Of a stretch of DNA of 64,000 nucleotides, positions 8,626 to 22,500 are shown one piece after another. Position 1 is the first letter of the stretch. Each line of letters opens with the position of its first letter. The stretch comes from Styela clava (lineage: Eukaryota; Chordata; Ascidiacea; Stolidobranchia; Styelidae): assembly GCF_964204865.1 (NCBI RefSeq), contig NC_135251.1:18910001-18974000 (forward strand). Reading direction: 5' to 3'. A program made the translations under genes and the position numbers. The notes beneath the pieces are model-generated. The model saw nothing but the letters and a program-made list of their open reading frames with translations. It made no database searches and was not told where the DNA came from.

Positions 8626-11600
8626 GTAGGTAGGGTCTATCAATATTTCACAATAATTAACAATAACAGTGACGTATCACTCGACTAAAATTGAGTCTCT
8701 CAATTTTCATATACCATGGAAAAAGGTCATTTGGGCCATTCCAAGCAACTGTTGAATTTCATCAATTTTTTAAAAGTGTAGTGAAAATAATTGTTTCGTA
8801 TTTTTTATATCTAAAGACAATTGAATTTTATTGGACTGCTTTCATTTCACAGAAAAGCTAAAATCTCACCTAGGTTTTTGATGATTCACACAAAGTGGCC
8901 TAAAATGTAGAAATTTAAATTTAATTCACAAGTTTTGTGATGGATCTTAACATGAAGTGTTTGATAGTCTGGTATAATTATTCCTTTTCATATGAATGCA
9001 CTGGACTTATGTTAATAAAGTTCAAGTTTTTGCAGTGCTGTAGAACAGGGATCCTCAAACTTTTGGTGTCACGGAGCCCCTGAAGAGGATGACTATTATT
9101 CACGGAGCCCCACAATAAATTTTAAAATTGTTACTTACCAATTATTAATATTCCTTAGTTAGTTAAAATTACTTTACTCAATTTTAATGCTAAAACTTTT
9201 TAATAGGAATAATACAAGCCATGAATAAATCTAAATTTCACAGATAAATTATAAATATTAGGGCTGTAAATTTGACACTAGACATATTAATAAATTCGGG
9301 GTTGAAGATTAGAGAGGTTCTTCTGATATTTTTGAAGACTGAAAAATCGCTAATAACGTGCGCGATTGCATCTTGATAAAATCACCGATTATTTTTGCCA
9401 GTTTGATATGTTTTTTAGTCCGTAAACATTTGCACGTCGGTGTTTATTCTCTTTTAATCACAAATTTTCCTCGGAATATGCATAAATTGCTCCATGAGGA
9501 AGAGGATAATTGCTTTTTTTTACGTGTGGAATTATGAGTTCAGTGTGAAAAACAAGCTAGTATATTATATATCATCGACGACGATATGCTAAGAATAAAT
9601 AATAAAGGGGTGTATTCGCAACCCAAATTTCTTGAATGAAAAGCGGCATTTTAAAATATTAAAACGGTCACACCATCTGTTTTGTTTTAGCAGACTCGTG
9701 ACAGATTGAAAAAGCTATTTAAGACAATGTCAATAACAAAATTTGGTGTTATTTTAGGTTTTCTATGGAAATTATACGGTAGTAACAGAAATCGAAATAT
9801 CCATTCTGAAACTACCGACTGAGCCGCATGCGACTTTCTCGATATGTGACGATATATAAGATAATTAATGTAAAGTATATCAATCAATTTTTTATTGCAA
9901 TACAATAAATTTTAATCGTCCGTATTTTGTCCAGATCTTGTGATTTTTCAAACGGTGATATATATATATATATATATCTTTAAAAGAATCTGAGTGGCGG
10001 ACATCATGCGATAGGGCGAAGTCAGCGTTCCTATAGGAATGGCGCAAATTTGTCGAATTCGCTAAATTGCTGTAGTCTGCAATAAAATGAGTCATGATTC
10101 TGCTTTACATTATTTCTAATATCTTACGACAACAGCGTCGTCCAGGATATGCGGCAGTCCGACTTTGATTCTCGTTCCATGTCCGTGGATTGCCGCGGTA
10201 ATTCTGAGCAGTAATGATTTTATGTTGTCGTAAGTCGACGCAACCGCAGGTTACATTGAACACAATTAAGCCAAAAAACATGGCATTTTAAACATTCCCC
10301 CATCGGTCAGAGATTGCGCACTTGTAAGTTGTACTCATGGAGATTTTAACGCCGACCTTGAGATTTTATCTTGCTCAAAAAGTAATCTTCAGTGCTGAAA
10401 GATCAAATCCAATTTGACGAATCCCAAGATCGTAAAAATACGATTTCCATCTATTTATAGCTGTTACTTGGCAGTTTAGAACCGTTTTTATGTTATTTTA
10501 GAATAGTAATCGTAATAGTAATATAGACGCAAAGACGAGTAGCGATGAACACAATTAAATAATCGTGCTCGCGTCGGCCATAGATTGAATATTTTACGCA
10601 ACAGAAAACTCTTTATCTGCCAGAAAGGCATTTTTTACCAAGTTGCCTAATCGCGAAGAGTGTTGCGCGAGAATTTCTGATTACAATTTTGAACATCCAC
10701 CTCCCTCTCTTTTAAAATTCTGGCTCGCTCCTGCTTGTAGATAATGTCATATTTGAATTACCGCCTTGCGATAATTCGACGCTACTGTTGTCACATTTTA
10801 TTAATGCAGTTATTGCGTCTTTGGACATTTATAAAAGTAGCCAAGTAATCGAATAGCCCGCGGAGCCCTTAGGTTTCTCTCACGGAGCCCTGGGGCTCCG
10901 TAAGGAGCACTTTGAGAACCTATGCTGTAAGACATGTGTTCACCTATTTAGCTATTTACTACCATAATTTTAAGAGAGGATTTAGGTCCGCTGTCCCAAG
11001 TGAAAAATTGTCCCGTAGTGTCACGTACAATGTGCACATTATCATCATAGATCTACAGTGTTACATTGAGTAACTTAAGTGGCTTCAGTTACTGTACCAA
11101 AATATTGAGGGCTCCTGCTGTACCATTGCAACAATTTACAACAAAACACAATGAACTGTTGAAATATGGTGGATTTGCCGTCCCGTAGTGTCACGCTAAT
11201 ATTTTATATCCACCAAGTAAGTCTTGTGTGTAACTTTTGTGTAATTTCGTTTAATTCCATACAGCAACTGATTGAACAAAGAAACAAAACATGTAGCTGG
11301 CAGTGTAAAAATATATTGCATACCACAACATGCAAAATTTCTGGAATTGTCCTGTAGAGTTACTTGGAATAGCCCATTTAATGAGTAGGTCCTCAATGCA
11401 CAACTTTCAATGACTTGATTATTAATTATTAACAATAGGTTGTGTTGTTAATCTGTCTAATTTTTCTCCAAATTTGTTCACCTTCTAATTCCAAATAATC
11501 AAGATCTAAAGATAAAACTAGCTAGTTAAGTATTACATACTTAAGTTAGTAGTACAGGGGAAAGAATACATGAGTTTCCGAAATGATAACCTTTAATAAG

Positions 11601-12263
11601 TATTACAGTAACTATGAAATCATCATCTTCTTGTTGCAGGTTGATGCAAGTGGATATGACGCACGAGATTTAGCATGTTTGGGTGGACATGGGGATACGG
11701 CGCATATTTTCACAAATTCAAGGATGTATATTCAAAAAATCAAGGTTGAGAGATGTAGAGAAAAGGTTCTGAAAACCATCAAACGTGAAAAGCTATGGTG
11801 TGAAGTTTGCAAATGCCATTACTATGCAACAGATGGCGAAACTGAGCATAGTTCACACAATTCATCTACTCTTCATCTGTTTAATGACAAGGATTCATCT
11901 CAACCTCATTCTTCTCATTTTTATATCTCTGTTGCAAATAAAGGCTATCAATTGATGCAGAGAGATGGATGGGATGGTGAGAGTGGACTCGGACCTGGAG
12001 GATCTGGTACTAAATATCCAGTCAAGACAGTCTTAAAACGAGACCGACTAGGATTTGGTGCTGAAAATAGCGAAGCAAAATCAAAAGTCACACATTTTGG
12101 GGCAAATGATAAAAATGCAGTTAAGAGACACCATGAGGAAATGAACAAAAAAAAACACAAAGGGACATCTTTCAATTCTAAGACTAAAAGGAAAAAAGAT
12201 ATGTCTAGGAGACAAGCTTTAGAAAAAGAAAAGGAGGTAAATTTCCGAAGACTGTTTCATTAA
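8161..12263 (+). CDS. GPANK1: GPANK1: ankyrin-repeat and G-patch domain protein, two exons
   Basis: Exons 8161-8625 and 11640-12263 join in phase 0 (donor AAG|gtaggt, acceptor ttgcag|GTTG) into 362 residues, close to human GPANK1 (356). Order: charged N-terminus; ankyrin repeats at about residues 97-180, with WTPLMMAAHEGHMHVVTFLL before the splice and DARDLACLGGHGDTAHIF after it; a C2H2-like finger (Cys209, Cys212, His228, His234); a G-patch at about 254-300 (GYQLMQRDGWDGESGLG ... RDRLGFG); and a Lys/Arg-rich C-terminus. G-patch domains activate DEAH-box helicases in RNA metabolism, so a nuclear RNA-related role is likely, but the specific function is not established. The 3.0-kb intron contains a hAT element. 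The start is the first in-frame ATG. Confidence 0.9.
9046..10924. mobile_element. hAT element (family B) in the GPANK1 intron
   Basis: Starts CAGGGATCCTCAAACTTTTGG and ends GAGCACTTTGAGAACCTATG, imperfect terminal inverted repeats of hAT type, with CGGAGCCCC subterminal motifs at both ends. The flanking 8-mers CTGTAGAA (9038-9045) and CTGTAAGA (10925-10932) are a degraded target duplication. It aligns along much of its length with the element at 30002. No transposase is readable. A TA-dinucleotide run lies near 9958-9977. Confidence 0.85.
11640..12263 (+). CDS. GPANK1: GPANK1 exon 2 (terminal)
   Basis: Codes for residues 156-362: the last ankyrin helix pair, the C2H2-like finger, the G-patch and the basic tail, ending VNFRRLFH. 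An AATAAA that could serve as its poly(A) signal lies at 12508-12513. Confidence 0.88.
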   Translation, partial: VDASGYDARDLACLGGHGDTAHIFTNSRMYIQKIKVERCREKVLKTIKREKLWCEVCKCHYYATDGETEHSSHNSSTLHLFNDKDSSQPHSSHFYISVANKGYQLMQRDGWDGESGLGPGGSGTKYPVKTVLKRDRLGFGAENSEAKSKVTHFGANDKNAVKRHHEEMNKKKHKGTSFNSKTKRKKDMSRRQALEKEKEVNFRRLFH

Positions 12264-12507
12264 AGTTGAAGCTAAATTATTATTCTTAATGCTCTGAGCC
12301 TCTGACCATGGTTTGGTGTCTCATTTTTAATGATAAGACGTCTTTTTTGAATTATTTGTCAGTCTTGTTTTATTTCACATTGCTATTTTAATACTGAAAT
12401 CACTTGGGCTAATTGAAAAGACCCCACTGTTTTTTTAATATGCATATACAGTGGCCTTTATGAAGTTTTTTTCTTCCTGTTAAACATATTACAATGAATC
12501 AAGATAA

Positions 12508-12513
12508 AATAAA
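12508..12513 (+). terminator. Candidate poly(A) signal of GPANK1
   Basis: AATAAA 245 bases after the GPANK1 stop, on the coding strand and before the next transposon. Position is plausible; cleavage is not shown. Confidence 0.4.
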
Positions 12514-12761
12514 TCTTGGTACAATCATGTTTGTAAGGGAAATATGTGTTCGAGTGTCTCCTTATCTATGTTATTTAGTAGGCATCAGATGACTAATATT
12601 AATATAAAAATTAGGTTCTAAAAAAAATAAAACGTTATAAAATACCGTATATTAAAGCGATTAAGGAATGTCAAACAAACTTACGTGCCCTGTATTCTCA
12701 CCTACGAACCCATGCAAGGTAATCAGAGGTGCGGTGGCGAGCGTACACCTATTGCTTAGCA

Positions 12762-14128
12762 CAGAGTATCCCAACCTTTTTTTGGTCGCGGACTATTTTC
12801 TCACCGGCGAAAACCTTTGCGGACTCAATTGCAACCGAACTCTTTGAGAATAGGCAATAAAACTAAACACAACGGAATTTTAATGAAGTTCAAAATCGCC
12901 GCAATTAGGCGTTCGTTAAAAAAGCTGACTTTTGTAATGGCCTTTTCTGTCGCACAATATTCAATCCATGACAACGACGAGAATTTAAAATGTCTTTCTA
13001 TTTTAATTTAATTGTATTCATGGTAACTCGTGGTTGCGCCGACTTACGACAAGATGAACGCATTACTTCTTTAAAATGCCACGGCAATCTGCGAACATAA
13101 TAATGTGAGAATACATTGCCCGATTATATTTAGTTTTGATACATATATTTTGCGATTTTGCAAATTTGGGATCGCCGTTGGAAAAATCCTCCTATCTGCT
13201 ATAAATTTCCAGAAAGTACAACTTGATTTAGTACTTATTAAAAATATATTTAAAGTATATTTGTAAATCAGAAATACCTATTCATCGCCTTGTTTTATTA
13301 TTAATTTAATTGTGATCATTTTGATTCTCGGTTGTGTTGACGAAATAAAAGCAATACTACTCAAAAAAGATCATGACAATCCATGGACACAAAAATGCGT
13401 CGTGAAGTGCCCGATTATATTTTGTTTTGATTCGTATTTTTGTGAATCCGACAAATCTGAGCTGTTAGTACAACACTTACGGCGCTCCAGTACTGTACGT
13501 ACCAATGTGGCGACAGTAAAACAAAGAATCCTGAGTGAAAATGCCCTGGTACTATACTGCGGTAGCACCCAAAGTTTTGCGATTTGCAATGTCTAAAAAA
13601 GCGTTTTTAATCGGTTGCGGATCATCATAAAACAAAACTTATGGTGTTCTCCGTTCTATTTTTAGTATTGCCGCTTTTCAATTCAGAAAATTTGAGTTGC
13701 CACCCTTGACACCTACCAGAAAAAAAATTATTCCTCGTTGTTCGAACTCGCGAGAAACACCACTTAGGTATCTATCGAAGCGCGTGCAGACTCGTGTTTT
13801 CGTCAAAAATCCGCAAGTGAGTTATGAAATCCAATCGTTTGATTAAGCGACACCCAAGTGACCTGTCCCGTCACCTGTTACCAAATTTTCGAGAAGTAAA
13901 TTGCTATTCTAATAGTTGTATATTCGAACATATGCCCAGCTCCCCTCAGTAACCATCATCTATTGATTAATGTTATGTGAATAAACTTGCTTTTTATGTT
14001 TTAAGTAAATTCGAACGTAAATCGTAACTTTGCTGATAGTTAAGTTTTGCAAAAATGTTTGCGGCCCGCAGCGAATTTTGGCTCGTTGCGGACTCAACAG
14101 CTTCGCGGACTCGGGTTGGGAAACATTG
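12762..14128. mobile_element. hAT element (family C), non-autonomous
   Basis: Terminal inverted repeats CAGAGTATCCCAACC and CAATGTTTCCCAACC (read inward), with GCGGACT motifs just inside both ends, are flanked by an exact 8-bp duplication GCTTAGCA (12754-12761 and 14129-14136). It is 1,367 bases long. Short frames inside resemble nothing I recognise, so it is a deleted derivative. Confidence 0.88.
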
Positions 14129-14310
14129 GCTTAGCACCATGCGTCACACCGCCTAGCAAACAAATTCCCCGCTGATTAGAAGTATATATCACAAGATTAC
14201 ACAAAAAGTATTATATTTTGGAATAAATTGAGCTAACTCCGATGTTTATGTGTTGCGACACACCTCAATTTTGCCTATATATCAAATTGATTCATGACTG
14301 CCGAACAAAC

Positions 14311-14685
14311 TTATATTCTCGAGTATATACCTAGTATTCCCTTGCAAGTAGGACATGTGTGCACAACATCTTTGGTTTCGTCGAACAGACATGGAAGCCA
14401 TGCTAGTAGTCCACATCCCGTCAGGCACAACACGCCAGCAACGAGCCAGGTAAATCCTCCGATTTCATGATGCGTCGCTGTTAAAACTTCATTACCACAA
14501 AGAGTGCAGGTACACTGTATAGGAAGGTGAGAAAACGCTTGAAGTTGGTATACGACACCTTGCGCAGCTGGTCTCGTTACAAAACGAGTATCCCCAGTGT
14601 TCTGAGGAAACTGGTAATTATTAGATTGATCATTAAATTTTGATCCCTCAACAAGGCTGGAGTAAGGTGGGGGATTCTGAGACAT
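14311..14685 (-). CDS. LITAF-domain protein (LITAF/CDIP1-like)
   Basis: The 124-residue protein is read on the minus strand from ATG at 14685. The N-terminus is Pro-rich with a PPPY motif (residues 5-8) of the type bound by NEDD4-family WW domains. The C-terminal half is a LITAF domain: CTCTLCGNE, then a hydrophobic stretch (about FTWLVAGVLCLTGCGLLAWL), then HTCPTCKGILG. The two CxxC knuckles bind one zinc while the hydrophobic segment lies in the membrane, so family members are monotopic proteins of late endosomes and lysosomes. Length and order fit a complete single-exon gene. Whether it is orthologous to LITAF or CDIP1 cannot be told. Confidence 0.9.
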   Translation of the reverse strand: MSQNPPPYSSLVEGSKFNDQSNNYQFPQNTGDTRFVTRPAAQGVVYQLQAFSHLPIQCTCTLCGNEVLTATHHEIGGFTWLVAGVLCLTGCGLLAWLPCLFDETKDVVHTCPTCKGILGIYSRI

Positions 14686-17600
14686 CTCCCTTAGAGTTGC
14701 AAATATCCTTTACCGAGGTAGTTTAGTACAGTACAATAATATCTTGACGTCCTCAGTTAAATTCTGAAATAATACTGCTATGCAGAACCGAAAGTAAAGA
14801 CTCGGCGATAAAAGGGAAAGCCCCTGCATCGCTGAATACATCGATAGCATTGGTGATGTCACAAAGTATCACTAAGGTCTGTGCACATTTAATAGCCAGG
14901 GACCAAGGACTGATCAGCTAAGATCCAAGACAGTGGTTTTCAAACTTTTCAAAAATTATTTCATGGCGGACCCCTTGCAATTTTTTTTAATGATTTATGG
15001 TTAAGATCACAACAAAAAATGCGCCGTATAATGGAAACATTATAACGAACAAAAGTATATAACAAAGTTTAATGGGATGGGTGCACTTGTTCCGTTGTAA
15101 AGCAGCATTTAGAAGCAAACTGGCATAACTACACTGCCTACTGTAACTCCCTCCTATCCCATCAAACATGCAAAAAGAAGCGTCAGCTACACCTCTGCAG
15201 TTAGTTAACTTGTAATGACAGCAATGGAACTAACTCACTCTGTGCTATTACATGCTCACAGCTTTGTGATATCACAATGGGGTAGCGTGGGCAAAACTGA
15301 AAGTAAAAAATAAGTGTATTCAGTAAGGATGCTAGGTATGACTACGTACAAGCATTTGATTCCCATCCGATTCCTAAATTTTCGATTTCGCTTCTCGATT
15401 CCGAATCTCGATTTCTTGACATATCTTGCCGAGAAAACATCCACTTAAACAATACTATATGAAATGAAAGTATGAGACACAAGAGCTATGTTCAAATATG
15501 TGGAAGGACAAGAAAGCCAAAACTAAGTAGTATGGGTATTCAATCTGTCACAGCAGACAAAATGAATTTTCGTGTTGGAAACAGAAAAACACCTGTTTCT
15601 TGCTGAGAGGTTTTTTGGGCACGAAATGGACCTATTGCATTAATTTTTAGAGAACGTTGACATTAAAAACAGTTGAATCAAGTTTTTTGACTGCTGCTTG
15701 TTGGAGAGCCTAAATTTACCCATTAGCCACGCCAAGTTTCCAGAGTGATATAGCATAGAATGACTGGCTTATGTACGTGCCGGTAAATATTTTATAGGAC
15801 ACGAAATGTACATATATATGGATCGTTTTGTATATATGCTGTTCTTGTTCTTTATCGTCTTAATTTCCTCGTTAGTATTTTTCTTCAGCTTTTCTTTTTA
15901 CTACAATTGTTTTGAAATTTTCAATGGTTATATCATGAAAATTATGCAGAATCTAAATTATAATTTTAAAATCAACCACGCCTGTTGTTGGATCCATTAG
16001 CGCCATCAGTGTGTAGTTCCTTATAGTGAACAAGTTATGAGCTATTTCGTTTTTGTTGTCGTCATAAATGTGAGTGGGTTTGTTTCGATTTTCTGGTACA
16101 AGAAAACAAAGAAGCAATACAGGGCAAAACAAACAAATATTCGGAAAATCAGGAAAGTAGGCAAAATCCAAAAATATTTAAGTCTACTGGAAAATCAAAC
16201 CTATCAAATATCCGTTACATTTGACGTTTGACTGTTCATGTTATTCTCAGTTTCGATCAGTTTTCCACTATAGACTCCATTTGCGTTTCCCACGCGATAG
16301 TATGTCCCTCCGCCTCATGAAGTATCAATGTCTCATTTCATTACTCGCATTTGATGCGTTTCTTTATTAATCTGTAGACTGAGCTGGTGAAGTGGGTTAT
16401 TGATTGGTGCAATTTGCTCATTTTAATATCTTATCAATTCAAGATACAATACATTTGTGCAAGTGTGCATCATGACTCTTGAAATGAATAGAATAGTCAT
16501 TTTCACTCTTGCTACAGCATCCTTCCGTTATACGCATATGGGTACACCAGGGCAAAGGCATATAGACCAAGGAAAGGCAGTTCCACGTAACCCCAACTGT
16601 TAGGGTTAAATATATTTGTTGTAATTTTCCGCGTTAGGACTGAAATTGTGAAATTATAGTTTGCTAATTAGGATTTATTTCTTGTCTTTTGCTTATTTGT
16701 TTAGATTGATAATAGTTCAATACGGGCTGCACTGAACTCGGGATTATTGAATTGCAATTTGCGAATTTGTCTCTCATGTTGATTATTTTGGGTGATATTC
16801 TCGGCGTATTTACTTTGATTCATTGCATCTGAGTCGTCAGACATGAGTGCAATTTGGAAGAATTATTGACCGAATTAAGTTTATTGCCTCAATAAACGTT
16901 GTAGGGTTCAGTATCGTTACTGTAGTGCTCATTGTACATGTTTATTTCAATGACTCTATATTATCCAAGGGTACGGGGTAACACACCACCTTGGCCATTG
17001 TCATTTGATCAATTTTAAATGGACGCTTGGCACGATTGTGTTCTCAAAAGGTTGGGAACTGATAATTTATTCTAACTTGCTAAAGATGGAAATTATGGCG
17101 TAGTTTATAATATATTTCATGGGGAACTAAAGAGAAGCTTCACTTTAATTTTTTTCTGTATATATATTCAAAGAATATCATTTTAGTGCCAAGTTGGTAC
17201 TTTTAATGGCTTTATTTATTTGGGAAACACCGAATATTATTTTTAAGCCCGATTTCACGTATGACGTGTTGAAGAGAATACAGTGTGACTCTAACAAATA
17301 AATAGATAACAATAAACAAAACTATTCTCCAGTTGATATCTTGCGATAAAGTGAGAGAGCGCCTATTTGATATAAAGATTACTGAAAAGTAGGTATTTTT
17401 GATTTATTAACATGGACATGTTTGAAGTTTTCCTGTATCTTTGAATTTTCATTGAAATATCCCTTGCATCGCAGTGATACTATTGAAAAATGGTGCGTTT
17501 TGGCATCTGCACATGCTGTCGTAATAATAATTTTGGAGATGGGAGAAAAAATATTGACGAGGTGATGACTTTCATCATCATCTCGTCAAAGGCCAATAAA

Positions 17601-17690
17601 ATTTTAACAGCATTGTTCATTCGAGATATCAGAGATGAAACATAGCTCACGGGTTTGTTAAACACAATCCAAAAGCATGCGGATCGAAGG
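14686..17690. other. Intergenic; fragments of repeats only
   Basis: Contains a solo hAT-type end at 14931 (CAGTGGTTTTCAAACTTTTC ... GGCGGACCCC) with no partner end found, and a diverged family-A MITE start near 15480 (ACAAGAGCTATGTTCAAATATGTGG). No coding region was recognised. Confidence 0.5.
14931..14980. mobile_element. Solo hAT-type terminal repeat
   Basis: CAGTGGTTTTCAAAC followed by ATGGCGGACCCC has the look of a hAT left end. The matching right end was not seen, so the element is probably truncated. Confidence 0.5.
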
Positions 17691-17840
17691 CCCGATCACC
17701 GCTTAAATCTGGTGAAACAATTGTGGTAATACAATACCGGAGAATATTCCTGGCTCGGCGGCAACCCGCGCTAGGTACCTGCGTAAATTCGAATCGCGCG
17801 TGAGTAATGCTGGACTCCCCGCCGTCTTAGAGTGGTTCAC
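17690..17840 (-). repeat. tRNA-derived SINE-like sequence
   Basis: On the minus strand, from about 17835, the order is a box-A-like TCTAAGACGGCGGGGAG, then a box-B-like GCGATTCGAATTT about 30 bases later, then a unique tail containing CTCCGGTATTGTATTACC. The spacing and order fit a Pol III promoter inherited from a tRNA, but no cloverleaf is intact. Confidence 0.45.
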
Positions 17841-19189
17841 GTAATGACTTGTCTGTTACGGCTTCTTTTGCCAACCGCGTTTGGACGCATCGTGCTTCCA
17901 TTTTAAACAAAACTGGTAAACAAAAACTAGACTTAAAAGATTATTTTCGTTAAGACAAATTCCTTTGAACAAATTGATGCAGTATTTGAGTATTATATAT
18001 TCCATAACTCGTCTTCTATCTATAGAATAATCAAATTTTAGCGTCACAATATACCAGAAAATGTAAACACAACTTGACTGTCGCCATGCTATCTATTGGT
18101 CCAACAATCAATTCAACGCTGGAAATGTATTATGTCTCAAACAAAACATCGATGTATAATCTACCTCATTAAAATCCAGACGAGGATAAAGCACAGGATA
18201 ATTGATGTAATATTGAATTTTTTTTCTCGTCGACGAACTCAGCATCGAATTGAGACATATAAATAACGTGGACGAATAGCACGCTTCTTTTTCACTCGCG
18301 TTTTACGAAAATGATGTGGAGCGAATACTCTGAGTTTAGGCATTTTAGTGTTAACGTTGTTTCGCAAATACCGGACTTGTTTCAAATATGTGTGGTGCTT
18401 GTAAGAGTGATAACTTTATTAATTCTAATCGTGTTTTTTAGGATATTAGAAAATATTAGACGCATTAATAATTCATGTAAAAGTTGATTACATATTTAAT
18501 AATTTAATGACGCTTAAGCGTAAATTCTAATCTAGTTTTGGCTTTTTAATTTTATTGCCATTTATGAAGATAACCAAATATACTAAAATTGATGGACGGT
18601 TTTGTAGAAGTAGTTTTTTGTTTTGTTGTTTGTTCTCTCGTCACTAAAACGTTCTTAACTTAAATAGAGAAATCGCACGCGATCGACAAATGAAAGAAAT
18701 AAAGAGCATTAAAACAACTGTATAAATTGTTTTCATATAAAACTCATTAATATCTTATTCCATATAATAGTGATTTTTTAAGCTTCAAGTTTTTTCTTTC
18801 TGATTTCGTGTACAAATTTGAGAGATATTCAGGTAAATAATTTCAATAAATAGGCTACAGACGCAGGACAAAGCGAATGTTTGTGTTTACGCGCCTTAGT
18901 TGACACATTCGTATATATTTACGCTGAATAGAATTAATTTAGTATTTTGTAGCTCAAACGTCGTTTGCTGGTTTTTTAGGTTTACCGACAGCAAATTTTA
19001 TGTTATTTACGTATTACTAATTGTGATCCATCAATTAGATACGTCGCGGCCCATTCCCTCTACTCACTCTATAGGTCAACTTATGTGTACGCGCGTCTTT
19101 AATTAAGTTGTGTCACATGTTTCCCGTACTAGGTCAAGGGTTAGGTACCTATCACTAAAGAATAATTTGCGAAGCATCTATCTACTTGT

Positions 19190-19555
19190 TTATTTCCCTA
19201 GTCATAACAAATCAGTAATGAGTCAAAATATGACATTTCAATTGCAATTTGTGCAGCCGCTCAGACAAATAATCAAGCATGGTTGTAAACATTGCCGCCT
19301 TTTCGTAGTTTTGCGTGTTATTAGTCAGTTTTCGGTTGTGCTTCCAAAAAAAACTTGAATTTAGATGCAATATTGAAAAATTAGTGTCGCAAACGCTACG
19401 ATAGACTAGGTTTAGTATTGCTATCAGTATCTGATGATGTTCACTTTACAATTGCCGATTCTCAAAAACGCTCTCAAAATAAGCATACAACATTTTGCAA
19501 TGGTAAAGTATCCAGAAAATTTTTTTGGGGTCAAGGATCTGGAAAACGTATATCA
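19190..19555. repeat. Dispersed repeat, second copy
   Basis: Diverged partner of 5640-6115. The best shared blocks are GATAGACTAGG near 19400 and TTTTGCAATGGTAAAGTAT near 19490. Confidence 0.55.
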
Positions 19556-22500
19556 TGTGAACAGTAAACTATCATTTCTGCCGTATATAACATCCTAATC
19601 GTTTTGGTTGAATTTCTGCATCGCTTTATTTAACATTGTTTTATTGATTTACCTCGCATGCGGATGCTTGTTTAAGAACTCCGAGTTACCAGCTTAATGA
19701 GTGGCGCCTGTCAAATGCTTATTGATTCTTTTCTAAGAATACTTCCTGGAAACATCGATATCTATCACCGCTATATTTGCTAGTTAGTGGCTGTCAAAAT
19801 TTACTCCACACCATTGGTCAAAGGGGCTGAATTAAAATTTCCGAAGATAGAAAATCAGTAATTGAAGACGAGCAAAGTTTATATTATTTATGATTTATGG
19901 GTTTTTTAAATTCGAATTTGCGAAGGTAGTACAGGTATTTCGAAGCACTGGTACGATTTTGTGGAAGTCAGTTTGCAAGGTTCCGTTGAGAGCAATCTAT
20001 ACAGGTGAAGAGCTTACTGCAGTGAAGGTTTCCAGGCCGTTGATGCTAGTATTGGTGTTTTGTTTTGTCAAGGACATGTCTTTTTGCGCGGTGCTTGGAA
20101 CTTGATCTTCATACTTGTGATGTTAAATTGGATAAAAATATGAATGACGTTTAAAAATGAAAATACAAGAATGCAATTATATTACATTAGCGTGACGACC
20201 CGTGTTAATAAATAAAATAATATTTTCGACTGAGCAGAACAAAACAATTAGGAAACATACAATAAACATAATTATGAATATGTTAAATTCTTTTAAAAAA
20301 TGTGATGAGAACCAAAACAGTTTCGTAAACTGATGCATTTATTCAGGGCAGCAAATTTTAAATACATTTAAAAAAATTTGGGTTTGGTATGGTTTATGGA
20401 AGAGTAGGCTTTCGTAGTTAAGGAACTCGACTTGATAAACATCAATTTCGTTTCCTCTACAAGTCTCCAAAGCAAGGTAGACCTAAATTTAGTTAAGATA
20501 TTTTGTAATCGTCGGATTCGTACAATAAAGGACTGTTTGTCTCGGTTACACAATATCGTATCAACATGAACCGGAAATAATAATAACGAAGGTAACTGGA
20601 TTTTTAATTAAAGTAATATAAAATTTAGCTTTCCACGACAGTACGTTTAATCCTACATTACGCAATAAATTGTTTTCTCATTTAATTAATACCGTTTGAC
20701 ATTTGACTCTTACGTAGATCACCGGTTACAAGATTTTTTCCAATAAGAATTAGTCAGTTTAAACTCATCAATATAACATTTTATGGTCATGTTTTTGAAA
20801 AACGATTATGTGACTAGTAATTGATGAACCACATTGCAAACTGCTACAAAAAGTTGTAAAATCATATATTTTGGATTGTAAATTAAAACAAAATATTTGC
20901 GGCAATGTTCCAAAATAGCTCACTAACATAATTGTCAACATTGGGATACAGGGTAATTTGTCTAATGGTACACCAATTTATCGATGGATTTAGTGAAACG
21001 AGCGAAATTACGGATAACACAATTTTTCAGGTAAATTATATGCTACTTTTGTTGAAAAGTGCTAAGATTAACTTCAAAATTTAATTATTAGTTTTAACTG
21101 TGGATTGCAAGATTATGTCGAGTGTATGAAAATTCTTTGGCCAGACGCTAAAATAGCAGTTTAAAAAAAGTGCAAATTTGAGTTATTGTTTGGTGAAAAT
21201 TGGACGTAACTTTACATTATTATACAATTTGGGAGGGCTGTAGTGCGTACTGCATTAGTTTGCCGTCGAAATGAGAGATCATAATGAACTAACTAAAAAT
21301 AAAATAAAACAAACAATCAAATACAAAGTTGTAACTATAAAGACAGGAACTATGTGAATTTGTACGCACAACTGGTAATCGATTTCTTTTTTTCATGAAG
21401 CTTTTCACGCTTTTACTTGTGATGAGGGGTTACGGCAAAGAGCCATTGATTCGCGGCGTTCGGTATAGTTCAGTTCGGTATAGCCTAAAAATTGTTTATC
21501 TTTTAAGTAAACTGAAGTTCGTGAGTTTCGAACACGAGATATCTTAATAAAAAAACACATGTTAATACTAAACAACCATTTGCCGTCGATTTCAAACTGA
21601 CACATGCTGAAATTTTATATTTTGTTAACGATATTAAAAAGGACTGTTTTGAAATTACGAGGTCTATTCAAGTTTTCTATTTATTGCTTACTTTATATTC
21701 TGTATTTTCGTCATTTGTAGTTCCCCTATTGCGATATGAAGACGTTTCACTGAGACATTGATATGTTGATTGGCGGTGATTTTAAAGCTGTTTTGAATTC
21801 AGCCTTTTACTATAGATTGGAATATACCTGCTTACTCTATCATAATAAACGTAATAACATTGATTTATTCATGCCGAGTGTAGTATAATCATTAGGTATT
21901 TGAATCATAGTTGGCGAGTCGAATTCTTTGTGACGTTTGGGCCCTTATGTCTGACGCTGCCCAATCATAAATGAGGTGAAATTTCATGATTTGATAAATA
22001 CGAAGTTAGTTATTTGTATGAATAATTAATTTATGTATATGTTACGACAATAGTGACCGACTGCCATATTATGAATATTGGTCCAGGCAATAAAAAAATG
22101 ACAAGAAAAACTAATACAATCTGTATTCTTGCGTCATATTTATACGTACTGTGAACTATACCTTTTTTAATTTTTTGCGTTTTAGAATTGTAATTTAATA
22201 TATAACAATAACATATTCTTAGGCTAGTTCTATAGGTTCTTTACTCGTCGCGTGATACTACCGAGAACAATCATTCAATATGCGGGGAAGAAAAGGCGTA
22301 TTGGCACCGCAGAATTCATTCTTGAACACGATAGCAACTAGGTTTTATGGAACCCGTGAGTAAATTTGTACATATGTACTCTCGTATGACAAATCGATAT
22401 ATCTGTTGATTGTCAAAAATGTATTGATATTTTCTGGATAAATTAGCTTTGATTTTTTTTGTTAAAATGACAGATTTCTCGTGAATTTGTTCATTCACAT

